In this document: positions 50,644 through 61,726 of the stretch, in pieces
Position numbering within the stretch: the stretch's first letter is position 1
How the letters are laid out: every line of letters starts with the position of its first letter
From: Gracilaria gracilis
Taxonomy: Eukaryota; Rhodophyta; Florideophyceae; Gracilariales; Gracilariaceae
Assembly: GCA_030374805.1 (NCBI GenBank)
Contig: JARGSG010000047.1
Span: 353,317 to 417,316, forward strand
DNA length: 64,000 nucleotides
Direction of reading: 5' to 3'
Made by a program: the position numbers and the translations under genes
Notes under the pieces: model-generated
Told to the model about the DNA's origin: nothing
The model's input: only the letters and a program-made list of their open reading frames with translations
Database searches by the model: none

Positions 50644-51540
50644 TCATAAAGCGTCGATGTAACTGTACAGTTGACGAACACGGTTGACGGCAGCTCTGCA
50701 AGGCGCGATCTCGTGGTCAAACTGTTGATCCAGCCGTTGCAGATGTTGTTGAAGGTCGTGGATAGAGTTATAAACTTCGAGCGTTTTGAAACAAGTAGGC
50801 TCAGTGGTACTTTGCAGCACGTAAAACTCAAGCGCATTTCCCTGCTGCGTGGAGCGTTGAGCGTGGCGCAACAAACATTGGCGCAACGCCGGCACGGTGT
50901 CGGCATCAGTCCAGTCAGCGTTGATAATCTCCACCGCCACAACATGATGCTCGCGCAGCGTGTGAAAGCGCGCGCGATTGGTAAAGCACGCCCACTGCGC
51001 ATAGCTGACGGAATGCGAACTGAACGACGACAGCGCGCGCCCCGCGCGATCCAGCGCACGCAGCCAAGTGTGCACCGCGCGCGCGCCGCGCTCCGCCTGG
51101 CGGCGCGGCGGCGGCGCGTCGGGCGCAAGCGCGTGCTGCGCGCCCAGCTGCACCATGAGCACGCGCGGCGGGAACGGCTCACCGCGCAGCGAGCCGAAGG
51201 TAGGGTCGGCCGCGGAGCGCAGCAGCCACAGGCGGTGCTTCGCGTCGTGCCAGAGCGCGTCGTGACGCAGCGCGGCGACGAAGCGGCGCACGGCCGGGAA
51301 GAAGGCGTTGGCGGAGCCCTGGTTGAGCAGCACGTGGTGGTGCAACTGGCGGTGCGCATGCGCGTGCGCGATGTGCTGCTGCTGCTTGAGGCGCGCGACG
51401 TCGCGCGCCGCGTACTGGCCGAACTGGTCGCGCCCGCCCACCTGGCAGCGCGGCGGCGCGAGCAGGCGGCGGCGGCGGCGGTGCGGGCGGCGGCACGGCG
51501 CGGTGGGGAGGAGGGGGTGCGCGATGAAGGCGGAAGCCAT
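50644..51540 (-). CDS. ABM-domain (antibiotic biosynthesis monooxygenase-like) protein, likely plastid-targeted
   Basis: A 298-aa protein from the ATG at 51540. The first 40 residues (MASAFIAHPLLPTAPCRRPHRRRRRL...) look like a plastid transit peptide. The C-terminal third contains an ABM-type ferredoxin-like fold: ALEFYVLQSTTEPTCFKTLEVYNSIHDLQQHLQRLDQQF, as in small quinol monooxygenases and heme-degrading proteins. The middle is His/Arg/Ala-rich and may form a second, degenerate copy (HHHVLLNQGSANAFFPAVRRFV). Function is not known; a stress-related quinol or aldehyde role is only a guess. The gene's 3' end is close to COQ2 on the other strand. Confidence 0.65.
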   Translation of the reverse strand: MASAFIAHPLLPTAPCRRPHRRRRRLLAPPRCQVGGRDQFGQYAARDVARLKQQQHIAHAHAHRQLHHHVLLNQGSANAFFPAVRRFVAALRHDALWHDAKHRLWLLRSAADPTFGSLRGEPFPPRVLMVQLGAQHALAPDAPPPRRQAERGARAVHTWLRALDRAGRALSSFSSHSVSYAQWACFTNRARFHTLREHHVVAVEIINADWTDADTVPALRQCLLRHAQRSTQQGNALEFYVLQSTTEPTCFKTLEVYNSIHDLQQHLQRLDQQFDHEIAPCRAAVNRVRQLYSYIDAL

Positions 51541-51969
51541 GGCGTGCGGCGGGCTGTGCTCCTCGCGTGCGGGTAACGCTACCGCTGGTAGCGTTAACGG
51601 GGGAGGCGGTAGATACCTCACCCGCGGGTGCAAATGGCTCGTAGATCCGGAGGAGAGGTGTACTGTAATACGCACGCACAGGCCGGGCTTACAGGCGCAC
51701 TTGTGATGGGGGGGCCGAGGGGCTCGTCGTTTAGGTCCCTGTAACGTAACACGGTGAGCGCACGATCTCGACGGAACGAGCATATTGACACGTGTTGCGT
51801 TCCGCCTCCGTATGGCGCGGGTGCTGGCTCATCCATGATGATGATATCTAGAGATACGGAAGGTAACCCTTATCCAATATCTACTGTACAACGGGAAAAG
51901 TTATCCAACCTCACCAAATGCAAAAGAAAAGACTGTGTTCCTCTACACCTGCTGCTACACCTCTCGCCG
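51541..51969. other. Spacer between ABM gene and CDT2
   Basis: It contains the ABM promoter and 5' UTR and the CDT2 3' end. It carries a small inverted repeat (GGTAACGCTACC/GGTAGCGTTAAC) near 51570-51598. No gene is seen. Confidence 0.4.
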
Positions 51970-53566
51970 TCAAGGCCCGTCCGGAAAAACTCGTTTGTTG
52001 CCTACTCTCTGCAACACCGTCTCGTCCACGCTTTGCGCTCCCTCGTCCTTTGGCTGTGAGGTCGCCCGGCTCGACGACCCCACCTTGAAGTAAGACCGAA
52101 TGTCCGAGTCCTTCAGCTGCCTCTTCGCATGCCATCTCCTCCGAGGTAACGTCCGTCTCTTCACCTCCACTCTCCTGGCGCTCATCGATGGCACCTCGTC
52201 CCCCCGCTTCACTCCGCCCGCACTGCAACCCGCGTGAACCTTCCACACCCGCGCCGTCGAGTCATCAGAGTAGCTCACCAACTTGTGTTCTTGCGCTTTA
52301 CACCAGTCCACACCAGCTGCGTCTCCTCCTCGGTGCCCGTCAAGCAGCAAAATCGGGTCCAATCTGCCGAGCTCACCGCCCTCCCAGGTATCCCAGATGT
52401 ATACCTTGCTGTCCATCGACCCAGACCCGACAAACCGTCCGCATGGACTGAACTTGGCACGGATGTAGAACGACGTTTGCTTGTGCCCGCCCAGCACGTT
52501 TGTATACCCACGATCCATGTTTGCAATGTCATACATGTAGATCGTGCTGTCTGTTCCGGATGCGATCAAGTGCGTTCCAGCCATGTTCACATCCAGCGAA
52601 GCCAGCCCATACTGCCTCCTTCTCGGCTCGCAGTCGAGCCGAAGCTGATCCCCGGGGCAAGCCGATAACAACACGGGATCCTCGTCTGTCCTCCCAAATT
52701 TTCGGAGGTCCCAAAGCTTCACGGTTCCGTCGGCGGCTCCAGCAGTGAAGAAGAAATGCGGCTTCCCAGGCACTGTCGCCAATGCTGTTACGCTGTTCAC
52801 GCCCACGTCCCTGTCCACCCGACGACGCCTCTTGCGGCCGGGCGCGCGAGTGGTCGCCGGCTTGGCGTGAGCGTCTTCGACTGCGAAAATGGAGGAGTGA
52901 TAACTTTCCAGGTCGTCAATGTTGGAAAATGTGGGCGTCCTCGTGTCGAACACACGCACTCCACCATCCCTTGACACAGATCCCAACACGTAAGGCGAGT
53001 TGGTGAGATTGCGCACAGCCTTAATACTTCCCGTACCCTCTCGGCAGTTGGCCTTTCGCAAATTCCTCTCCACATCGAACACGCGGACTGTAGTATCCCC
53101 CGAGGCCGTCACCACGTCCATGTCGTCGTTCATCCAGATGGCGTCGAAGATGGCGTTTTCATGAGCGCGGAAGCGTGTCACTGGAGCCTCGGGGCTATTG
53201 GTCAAGGCGTGCAGTTGGGCCCTGAAGGAGCGGCGGGTGTCCAGGATGGTGATGACACCAGCCTCGTCGGCAGCCAAAAGGGCATGGCCGCGCAACGCAT
53301 AGGTGGAGAATGCGATGGAGAAGGGCGGGACGGCCTGCGGAGCAAACGGCGGCTCGCAGTTCCAGAAGGAGAACTCATCTTCTGGTGTGGTGCGGAGAGC
53401 GCCCAGGATGTGATCGTCGGGGCCTGTTGTGAGATGGGGAAGACAATGGTTAGGTCGGTGATGAAGAGGTGGAAGAAAGTGGGCAGGGTTACGTACGGTG
53501 AAAGTTAAAACCCTCCTCACGGGCTCGGAGGGCGGAGAAAAGGCTGGCGGGGGTGGTGTTGGCCAT
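51970..53566 (-). CDS. DTL: CDT2/DTL, WD40 substrate receptor of the CRL4 ubiquitin ligase
   Basis: Exon 1 is 53566-53497 and exon 2 is 53423-51970. The 73-nt intron starts GTACGT and ends CAACAG; splicing joins EGFNFHR to PDDHILG in frame (507 aa). WD40 blades match CDT2: VPPFSIAFS, SGDTTVRVFDVE, SRDGGVRVFDTR, an insert of basic residues (PGRKRRRRVDRD), TAGAADGTVKLWDLRK, SGTDSTIYMYDI and SGSMDSKVYIWDT. Known role: with CUL4-DDB1 it destroys CDT1 and other proteins bound to PCNA on chromatin in S phase. The short C-terminal tail contains IRSYF, a PIP-box-like core. A TATTTAA about 320 bp upstream (53886-53892) may be its TATA box. Confidence 0.85.
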
Positions 53567-54089
53567 TACGATTGTTGGTAAGTCAGAAGTGAGTCGGAAG
53601 GAAAGCGAGTGATGGTGTTAGGGTGGAGTTGGCGGAGGGGGAGAGGGAAACACAACACTGAGAGTCAGAAAGGATGGCGATCAAGGAAGATGAACAGTCG
53701 GGGTGGTAAACGGGGGTGAACGGCGGGGTGAACGGCGGGGTAATCGGGGGGGGGGGAGGGGTGAACGAAGGGTAAGCGGGAGGGAGGTGTTGTGAGGGAG
53801 CGAGAGGCTAGAGCCGTCAGCTGGGAGGAGCGGTCGGTGGGGGGTGGGGAGCACGAGGAGGAGGGGAGTAAGCGCGGGCGGGCGCTATTTAAGCTGTGGC
53901 GCGGCGCGGCGGCGGGGCGCAGCACGCAGCGGCAGGGCGTGAAATCACGGGGCGGTTGGCGCGAATGCGGCTGGGCGAAAGCGCACATGGCGGGAGAATG
54001 CGGTGCAAAAACGGCGGCAACGCAGCTGGTTTGGCGCATTTTTTCCGTCCGCAAGCGCCGTGCGCATGCGGGTGACGCGTGGGGGACCG
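53567..54089. other. Spacer with G-rich minisatellite
   Basis: It contains repeated GGGGTGAACGGC units (about 53710-53740) and a G-run to about 53757, plus the CDT2 promoter. No gene is seen. Confidence 0.5.
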
Positions 54090-54611
54090 TCACGGCGGGC
54101 ATTCAGCGTCGCGGTCGCGCACCACTACGCGCAAATTGGCGGCGCGCCAACGCCGAAGCTCCTGCCACAGCATGCGCACATGAAGTGCCACCACCGCGAC
54201 GTAGTGCGCGGCCACGGCCGTGGACAGCGCGGCGCGCGCGCGCGAACGCGCACAAGGGCGAGCCAACGCGCGTAGCTGCGCGCCCATTCGCGCCGCCATG
54301 AGCGCGACGTACGCCGCGTGCAGCCAGCGACGGGCGGCGCCGCCGCCGAACAAGAAGCGCGTCAGCGGCGCGCGCCGCACCACATGGCGGTACGAGACGT
54401 TGCACAGCTCGCAGCGCGTTGCCAGTGCCAGTGGCACGCCGCTCAGCAGACGGCGGTGGATCCACGACTCCAGACAAGCGGCGTGCGTGTGCGCCTGCGT
54501 GCCCTGGCAGCCGCACGCGCGGATGAGACACGCGCGGTCGCACGCGCGGGTGCATGCGAACGCGTCCAGGTCGCCGCACTCGCACTGGCAGATGCGGCAG
54601 ATGGCGCTCAT
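54090..54611 (-). CDS. RING-CH (MARCH-type) E3 ubiquitin ligase
   Basis: A 173-aa protein from the ATG at 54611. Residues about 5-70 form a C4HC3 RING-CH finger: CRIC, then CLIRACGCQGTQAHTHAACLESWI, then CELCNVSY. The fourth ligand being Cys and the long spacing mark the RING-variant class. Behind it are hydrophobic helices (RRWLHAAYVALMAARMGAQL and ALSTAVAAHYVAVVALHVRMLW) that may be two membrane segments, as in MARCH proteins. A role in membrane-protein ubiquitination is inferred. Confidence 0.8.
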   Translation of the reverse strand: MSAICRICQCECGDLDAFACTRACDRACLIRACGCQGTQAHTHAACLESWIHRRLLSGVPLALATRCELCNVSYRHVVRRAPLTRFLFGGGAARRWLHAAYVALMAARMGAQLRALARPCARSRARAALSTAVAAHYVAVVALHVRMLWQELRRWRAANLRVVVRDRDAECPP

Positions 54612-55172
54612 TGCAAAGCGCCGCGCCGGACTCGAACGACAGGGCCCGACTCGAACGGCAGGGCCGGACTCGAACGACAGGGCGACGCGCGCACGCTTGT
54701 GACAACGATGAGCTGTCTAGACGGCCAGACCTAAGGAACGGCGCATGCGTCGTGGCGACCACGGAGTTGGAAAGGGGGACGGTGAAAAGAGGACGGTTCC
54801 GTGGATTAGGATTGAGCGCGGCGGGTGCGCGCGCGCGGGTTGGAAGCACGGAAGCACGGCGGGCGCGCGCGCGCGCGCGGGTCGGAAGGGTAGAAGCGGG
54901 TCGGAAGGGTAGAAGCGCGGCGGCGAGTGAGACGAGAGCGACGGGGCGACCTGCACGACGGCGACGGCGACGGCGGCAGCAGCTTGAACAACAACAAAGC
55001 GACTTGGCGCGATGAGAAGCGAAGCGAAACACGCGTGCTTGTAAAGTTACGTAAAAACTGTAGATACACGTAGCGAACGAAAGCCACGCACAGCGGCCGG
55101 CGCTGCGCAGCGGCCCATTGTTTTGCAAAACACGGGGGGGTTTGCGCAAGTTTTGCGTTTGGCCCGGTCAAC
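54612..55172. repeat. Spacer with triplicated 22-bp repeat and GCGC tracts
   Basis: Three tandem units of about 22 bp containing GGACTCGAACG(A/G)CAGGGC lie at 54631-54685, just upstream of the RING-CH start. Duplicated GGGTCGGAAGGGTAGAAGC occurs near 54890-54915. No gene is supported. Confidence 0.6.
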
Positions 55173-55604
55173 TCACTCGGGCTCGAGCCCCATGGAGCGC
55201 AAAACGCGTTGGAGCGAGCGTCCAGCAACTGTGGCGTTCTCGCAGCGCCGCCGTCGCCGCCAGTCACCCCACGGAACGGACACGCTTTCGCGCCCATCAA
55301 ACTCGTGCATCATATAATGTCGCCGCCGCACCAGCGCCTTCATACGCCCGCGCAGCGCGCCGTCGTGCCACAGCCGCGCGCGCGCTTGCTGCGACCACAC
55401 GTCCTTGTGCAGCGACGCGCGCTGCCGTTGCCACAGGTCGCGCCGCAGCCCGTCCGCCGTGAGGTCGCGCGTCAGCTCGGGCGGCTCGTGCGCCACGCCC
55501 TCGCTCAGCCGCCGCTTGCGGTCGTTGAGCCGCTTTCGACCGACGCGACACGCGAACGACAAGGGCGAAGCGAGCGATACCAGTAGCGCCACCACGTGAA
55601 ACAT
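55173..55604 (-). CDS. Unrecognised basic protein with N-terminal hydrophobic leader
   Basis: A 143-aa frame from the ATG at 55604. The first 20 residues (MFHVVALLVSLASPLSFACR) are hydrophobic, like a signal peptide or membrane anchor. The rest is strongly basic and helical (RKRLNDRKRRL; RDLWQRQRASLHKDVW; RGRMKALVRRRHYMMHEFDG). I recognise no family. The non-repetitive sequence and defined leader favour a real gene, but the high-GC context makes chance frames common. Confidence 0.45.
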   Translation of the reverse strand: MFHVVALLVSLASPLSFACRVGRKRLNDRKRRLSEGVAHEPPELTRDLTADGLRRDLWQRQRASLHKDVWSQQARARLWHDGALRGRMKALVRRRHYMMHEFDGRESVSVPWGDWRRRRRCENATVAGRSLQRVLRSMGLEPE

Positions 55605-58600
55605 CGCGTTGCAGGCGGCAGCTTGCAGCTCGTCGCCCTCGCCACCAGAGTGCTATTAGTTTCTACGGGATTGGTACAGTCGGCTCAGCGCGCTGAGTTG
55701 CGACGTGAGGACTCGTCAGTCGGCTCAGCGCGCTGTGGATACCATTCCCGGTACCGTTGGAACCGTGGTATCTTAGACAAAGCTATAAAGCTTTTTTGGG
55801 GTTTCAAACCGCCGCTCTCCTTCATTTAAATTTTCATTACACGTGTGATCCTCGCCGCCTTCGAAACGAAATTAAATTCGTTTCGTTCGTTGAACGAACT
55901 TCGTTCATTTGGCCCTTCGTCTTTGCGTTGATTTCATGGCTCGGCTGAGCTGCTCGCGCTATCTATCTACCTTCGTATCAATCCTATCGGCGGCGTTGCT
56001 GTTGCCTCCGATTGAACAAAAGGCTCAGCGCGTCACCGTGCAGGTGCACCTCAACCCATGTGCGTCGGACGTTGCGTTGCAGGAGATATGTATGTGTACT
56101 AGACTTATAACTCACTACTCGTTAAGCTGCAGAGCGTCGATTTTGATGGTCGCGCTCTGCTTGTGTTTTGCCTTCAACACCGCACCAGTAAATAAGACGT
56201 CTTTGCCGCTTGAGAGTCGACTGCATCGCTTTCAGTTGATCGATCATATAGCTTTGCAACGTTCTCTTATCCTGTGTTTGTTTGTCCGCTTCATCCATAA
56301 TAACGTCTGTATTAACTAGAACGATGCCGAAAGGTTGGTAGGTTTTTCCTGCCACCAGACAAACTTTTGTTTAGCAAGATACCAACGCAGCTTTGGGTGA
56401 TTACATCTCCAGCATGCACGCCGTATCCGCGAGTGATGAGAGGGGAAAAGCCAGAAGCGCGGACATATATGGCGGGAAACAGGGCACCAACCTCAAGCGG
56501 CACCATCCCCGCCGCCGTCGGTCTCGACTCCAAAGAGCCGTGCTAGATTGCGCCACCTTCAAACATGGCTTCTTAAGGGCGTCAATCTCAAGCGCAGCTT
56601 TTCGGGGTCGAGACCGACGACGGCGGAGATGGGGCGGCTAGAACTCAAGCCGAGGGCTTGGCAAATAAATCATTTTTCACATGCCTTAAAACAGCATTAT
56701 TTTAATCGGCGAGGCTTCTGTACCTACAGGTAGTGCTGCTCTGCGTTGCTGGAAGGTAAACGTTCACAAAATAAATCGGCAGAAATTTTTAGCTCGACAA
56801 GACCCTGCCACCCCTGAAATAGCCGATTTTTTTCATGAATTAAGACGGAGTCAAATCTACACGATAAATCTTTCACAGGTAGAAAGCTGATCGCGCTATG
56901 ATGTCAGTAAACAGAGATATGAAAATTTATTCTTGCTTGCTAGTGTAGCACTAGTTTTGTTTTCAAAAACTACAGTTGCATACAAACTTGGAGACAATAC
57001 TTTCTGGTAGTTTCCAGCTGAGTACTGCATCATGGCAATTATAGAGTTGTGGTATCTGCAAAACTTAACTGTCAATGTACAAAAGGAATGTTTTGAAAAA
57101 TTAGCCATTTGCTTGGATAAATCAGAGTACGCTTAAAGACGACAGATAATCATCTACATATGATTGGTTCTTGTTTTACATAAACGCAGTTTATTATCAT
57201 TCTTTACGACAACAAACGACAAAAACCTCTAGATATATGGTCTAAATACATGTTATAATGTGTCTTTAGGGCGCTGGAGTTATTGTTTTGTAGACTGAAA
57301 CATCTTCATTGAGCAAGAAACGTGAAGACAAACGGTTGTCGATTATGTTTGTATTCGTTCAAAATAGAGGGCCCGCCGATGTAAGTCGATTACGAGGCAA
57401 AGTTCTAGATTGTAATTGGCCTACAATTCACAAATGATTTGTGGAATTAAAACACACGCGCTGCTAGTTAGCTGTTTTACAAGGATCGCGATTATAAGAC
57501 AATTTAACTATGTAGTTTCAGGTGTTCTTAATCTGGACCTTAATAGCTAACGGTTTTTTGAATGATACACTTACAATAGCTAAATTGATGGCTTACTTTT
57601 GAAGGTATGGAGAATTTATTGAAAACATTCGCCTCATTTTTTGTGCCTTGTCGAATTATTGTGTAAACGGTCTTTGAGGGGTGCCCTAAAATCTTGAACA
57701 GTTTGGAAAAAACTAGACAAAAATATTTCTCTGCCCTGTATATATTACAGAATGCTCAAGATAGTAGTCGGCGATGTTTGCTTCACATTTCGAAGCGCGA
57801 CCTGGCCCGCTAAGAACGCTCAATAATGCCATTTGTAAAGTAAGTAGTGTTGAACACTGGACGCTAAAATTCAAGTAAGGTTCCTCACTTTGAACACTTG
57901 CAAACGTAATTCAATCGTTTTAGCCGCAAAAGCCAATCATAATTAGTCTACAATAGCCTTGAAACCCTTTCAGTTCTCCAATGTTTGACCTACATTGTTT
58001 AGTCCTGTCCTTCCACGCTTTCAAATTGCTCACTAGAAATGCTCTATTTTGCAAAAACGACCCTCTTTTTTACCGGACAAACACGCACAAATGTTCCGCT
58101 ACGTTCTGAGAGCTTGGTGCCGTATAATACAACACGGTTTTTGAACTTGGTATGCAGCTTAAGATTTCTGTATATAAAAAAGCTCTTTTTCCTTTGAAAC
58201 AAAACTATGCTGCAATTCTGATTCTTTATTTACTAAAATTTTGGCTCATCTGTTTTGTATATCGTATTACTTCACTCCACAAAACCTTTGACGAATCCAT
58301 AGCTTGGAAGCATCTTACTACTAAAATATGCATTATAAATTAAGAATCGTAATTTTAATAGCTGACGTCGCCAATAATGGACGTTTTTTAAAGCAATGAA
58401 GGTCAAAAAAGAAAGCTATTTTTTTATTTAGATTAATTATTGACTCCAAAATATTTTATTAAATTCTTGAATAACTTTGACAAAGTAAAATTTCAAATTT
58501 GTCTAATAACAATATCCATTCGTTAGAAGGGGAGTTTGATTTATGGTTTAAGGTTTGGCGTTCTTTTGATGTAGGGAACATCTTCTCTGTGAAGGACAAC

Positions 58601-58930
58601 ACTCTTTGGAGGCGATTTGAGGTATTTAGTTAATTTCCCCATCATGCGTTAGTAGATATATATGAGCTACACTTCTATTAGCGTTTCGCCTCACTGAGGT
58701 AGTTTCCACACATGTACACATGGATTGCACGGCTCATGGCACCGCTTAGCGGGTGTGAATATCACACTGTAGCACCGATATACCAGAGGCAGTGCATCCA
58801 GCATTTCTGTATTTACTTAGATATTTTATAGATTATTTTGCCCGGCGCACCCACTGTCAGTGGTGCGCCGAGCTCAGTACTTAGAGGGTTGAGCACCGCT
58901 CCCCCAAGTAAACTGCCCCTTGCCAAGCAA
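55605..58930. other. AT-rich gene-poor region
   Basis: The composition shifts from GC-rich to clearly AT-rich (about 56650-58700). No open frame has a recognisable domain. GAACGAA-type repeats occur near 55880-55905. I see no RNA gene. Confidence 0.5.
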
Positions 58931-59316
58931 GGGCTTCTGGCTCTAACTATCACGCCTTCGTGGATTGTTCACCTCCAAGTGGAGTGACGACTGCGTTGTT
59001 CACCTATAGTTACCCCCCCTTGTGGCGCTCAGAGTATAACCACTATTTGTGTGCCTCGTTCCGACCTATTGTCGTATACTCGCCCCTGTACTGGGTTTGC
59101 TTTATTCTGTCTCTCTTTTCCCCACTCTGGTGGTTTGCTTTCTCCCCTTTTCGGGTTTGCGTTTTTGCCCTGTTCTCAGTGGCCTATTTCCGACACCTTG
59201 TCGTTGCCGTGGTACTCTCTTTCGAGGACTCATCTCATGACCATGTGAACACGTGGATCTCTACCGACTACTAATCAGCCTTACGCTCCGACGCTTGTCG
59301 TGATGGTTTGACCTCA

Positions 59317-59324
59317 TATTTATA
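59317..59324 (+). promoter_or_regulatory. TATA-like box in the retrotransposon 5' LTR/leader
   Basis: TATTTATA about 280 bp upstream of the gag ATG at 59601. The LTR assignment is inferred. Confidence 0.35.
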
Positions 59325-59600
59325 CCCGGCTTAGCTGTGTCATTCCCGGAGTGCTCCGTTCGCTGTGCTGCCCTGTCGAGGGAAAGATTCCGAACGTCTT
59401 CGTGAGCATGCGCTTTTCCCGTCAAAGACGTTGCTCCACAAGTGGTCTCCCGACCTAGAAACGACTAGTTTTGTCGGAATATTCACTCGTGAATTCACTC
59501 GTGGCGAGGTTAGTTCTTTTGCCCTTGTCTCCATTTGGAAGTTCACTGGGAGTCCCCGCCAATTGGCTGTCGATTATCCCGTTGTACGGTTGTTCTCGTC

Positions 59601-61331
59601 ATGACGCTGTCATATCGTCCGAAGACACGCAGTCAGACTGGAAGATCGGATCCGCCACTTCCGTCACGGACCCTCACCCGTTCACGGTCCCGGACCGAAG
59701 GGATGCCGGCTACTGAAGCTGTGCCAATGACCACTCGACTTCCGCCCACGTCGTTGATCAACCCTCATCGAGGTGATGGACCGGCTGCTGCCGTTGCTGG
59801 TCCCGCCCCTATCGTAGGAGGTACGGTACCTTCTGTAGCTCCCACCACTGAGGCACCTCTGAGGGCTACTCTCAATGACACCCCCCACTTAACTGTGGAA
59901 GAGCAGCTCCGCGCCTCGCGGGCTGCCCATGCTACCCTTGCTAAAAAGTTGTCGCTACTTCGAAAGAAGGTGGATGACACTGCTTTGCAGGACTTTTCTG
60001 AGGATCTCCGCGTGTTGCGTGGTGATGTCAACTCCCTCTTGGAAGCTTTCGGAGGACCCGCTAATTTTGTGGAGGACGTTGCTGAGAAGTTTACTCGCCT
60101 CCGCGCCCGTCTAGAAACGGTAGAACAGACCATCTTGGTTGAAGCCAGTTGCACGTCTGAGCCGGTTGCTGTTTCACACCGTGACAAGAAGGTCAGTGGA
60201 TCCAAAGGACGCAAGGAGCGGAAGAACTACGACTCTGATTCGTCAGCATCTTCTCTTACTGCACGCCGGTCAACCGGGTCCGATTCGTCCGACTCGTCGG
60301 TGGAAGAAGCCTCTCGTGAGCGTTCGTCACGCTCAAAGCGGTCATCAGCCACCCAAGATGTGATACGCGCCCGCTCGAAGGGAAGGAAGCATTCTGGATT
60401 AAAAGAGTTGAAGCCTACCAATCTGCTCTACAAGAAGCGGTTGTCATACCGGTATTACCGTTTGGAGGACTCCTCATTGGATAGAACTCCCCGTGGGACG
60501 GGAAAGGTCAAAGACTGTATCAAACGGATGCAGCTGTCGCTCCGTAATCAACTGTTTACAGGCGATGATCCCATCTTGGTGTTGGATTTTTTATCACGCT
60601 TTGTAGCGGAAGCCGACATCCTTGGGATGAATGAAGGACAGGCGTTTGTCGCGCTGCCCTATTTTCTACGCGGACTTGCGGAAGATGAGTACAACCCTGT
60701 AAGAGGTTCATCGCGCGCCTCTGAAGGAAGGGTTACTTGCTGGCCTGAAGCAGTTCAGTATCTACTGAGGTCCTATGCCACTGGTACCGCCATCCAGTTG
60801 GCTATCCTCGCTCTGAGAGAAACCAAACAACGCCCCGGCGAAACGAAAACCGATTACTCGGTGCGCCTGAATAAGGCCTTCCACCGTTGTGGCAATGTTT
60901 ATTCCGCTCAAGAGCGTTGTACCATGTTCGTTGATGGACTAGATCTGGCTATACGGACCCTAGTGGCCCGTCGCCGTGAAGAGAACCGTAAGCTCACGTA
61001 CTTGGAACTGGTGCAGTAGGCACGCGCCGAAGGCGATGCGCTACGCGCACGAGTCCCGGGTACCCGGTTGAAGTCCGCTAAAACGTTGATGTTGGAATCG
61101 GGAACCCCGTCGGCGTCAATGCTGGCTGAGGAACACTCCAATAAGGAGTATGATCAGGTGAACTTTGCCCGTAGCGACGTGCTTTCAATCCCGACAACGG
61201 AGCTTCCCTCAACCACGGATGCCTCGTTTCAAACGGCTCCGGACGATACACTGCTGTATGCAGATTCGAACCGAGTTCGACCGCCTCGACTGTCATATAA
61301 GAACGGTGGAATCCTGGCTTCACGGACTGGC
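59601..61331 (+). pseudogene. Ty3/gypsy gag with in-frame amber
   Basis: The open frame from the ATG at 59601 has a coiled-coil-like N-terminal part (TLAKKLSLLRKKVDD...VLRGDVNSLLEAF), a Ser/Arg/Lys-rich middle, and a gag capsid-like region (QLSLRNQLFTGDDPILVLDFLSRFVAEADI ... YATGTAIQLAILAL ... TKTDYSVRLNKAFHRCG). A TAG at 61017-61019 interrupts it, but the same frame continues ARAEGDALRARVPG to a TGA at 61332-61334, so the amber is a recent mutation or a readthrough site. Confidence 0.75.
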
Positions 61332-61334
61332 TGA

Positions 61335-61724
61335 CAAGCTTCCCGCCCAGCGGTGCGATTCTCGGATACTCGGAACGTCAATGCCATTGTTGGATTGATC
61401 TGTCACCTCTGCTCTACGCGAGGGCATACTTCTCCGCAGTGCGTTTTAACCATGCGTGAATGGGCACAAGTCATTGCCAACTACGAATCCCTCTCACCTG
61501 AGGAGAAGGCTTCCGTTCCGATGGCATCGTACATCCGCGCGAAGATGGATATTCCACGCACAATTGCGGCTCCGATTGTCCAGAACATGGTGACCTCTCA
61601 CCCCCGTGCCCCTCTCGAGGGAAATTCAACCGCTACTGCGGACGCTTCTGCCGCTGGTATCCAGGCATCAATGGTTCAGAACACTGAGCATACGCCTCAG
61701 GCGGAATCTGCTCAGAAAAACTAA
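61335..61724 (+). pseudogene. Gag C-terminal zinc knuckle, shifted frame
   Basis: Another phase carries a CHLC-x4-H-x4-C knuckle (CHLCSTRGHTSPQC) and FDVN-like flanking sequence. This is the nucleocapsid part of gag, separated from it by a frame break near 61330-61350. Confidence 0.65.
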
Positions 61725-61726
61725 TT

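Noticed and set aside
54103..55149. 348-aa minus-strand frame overlapping the RING-CH gene
   Set aside because: It reads the RING-CH gene in another phase; composition is Arg/Ala/Pro only.
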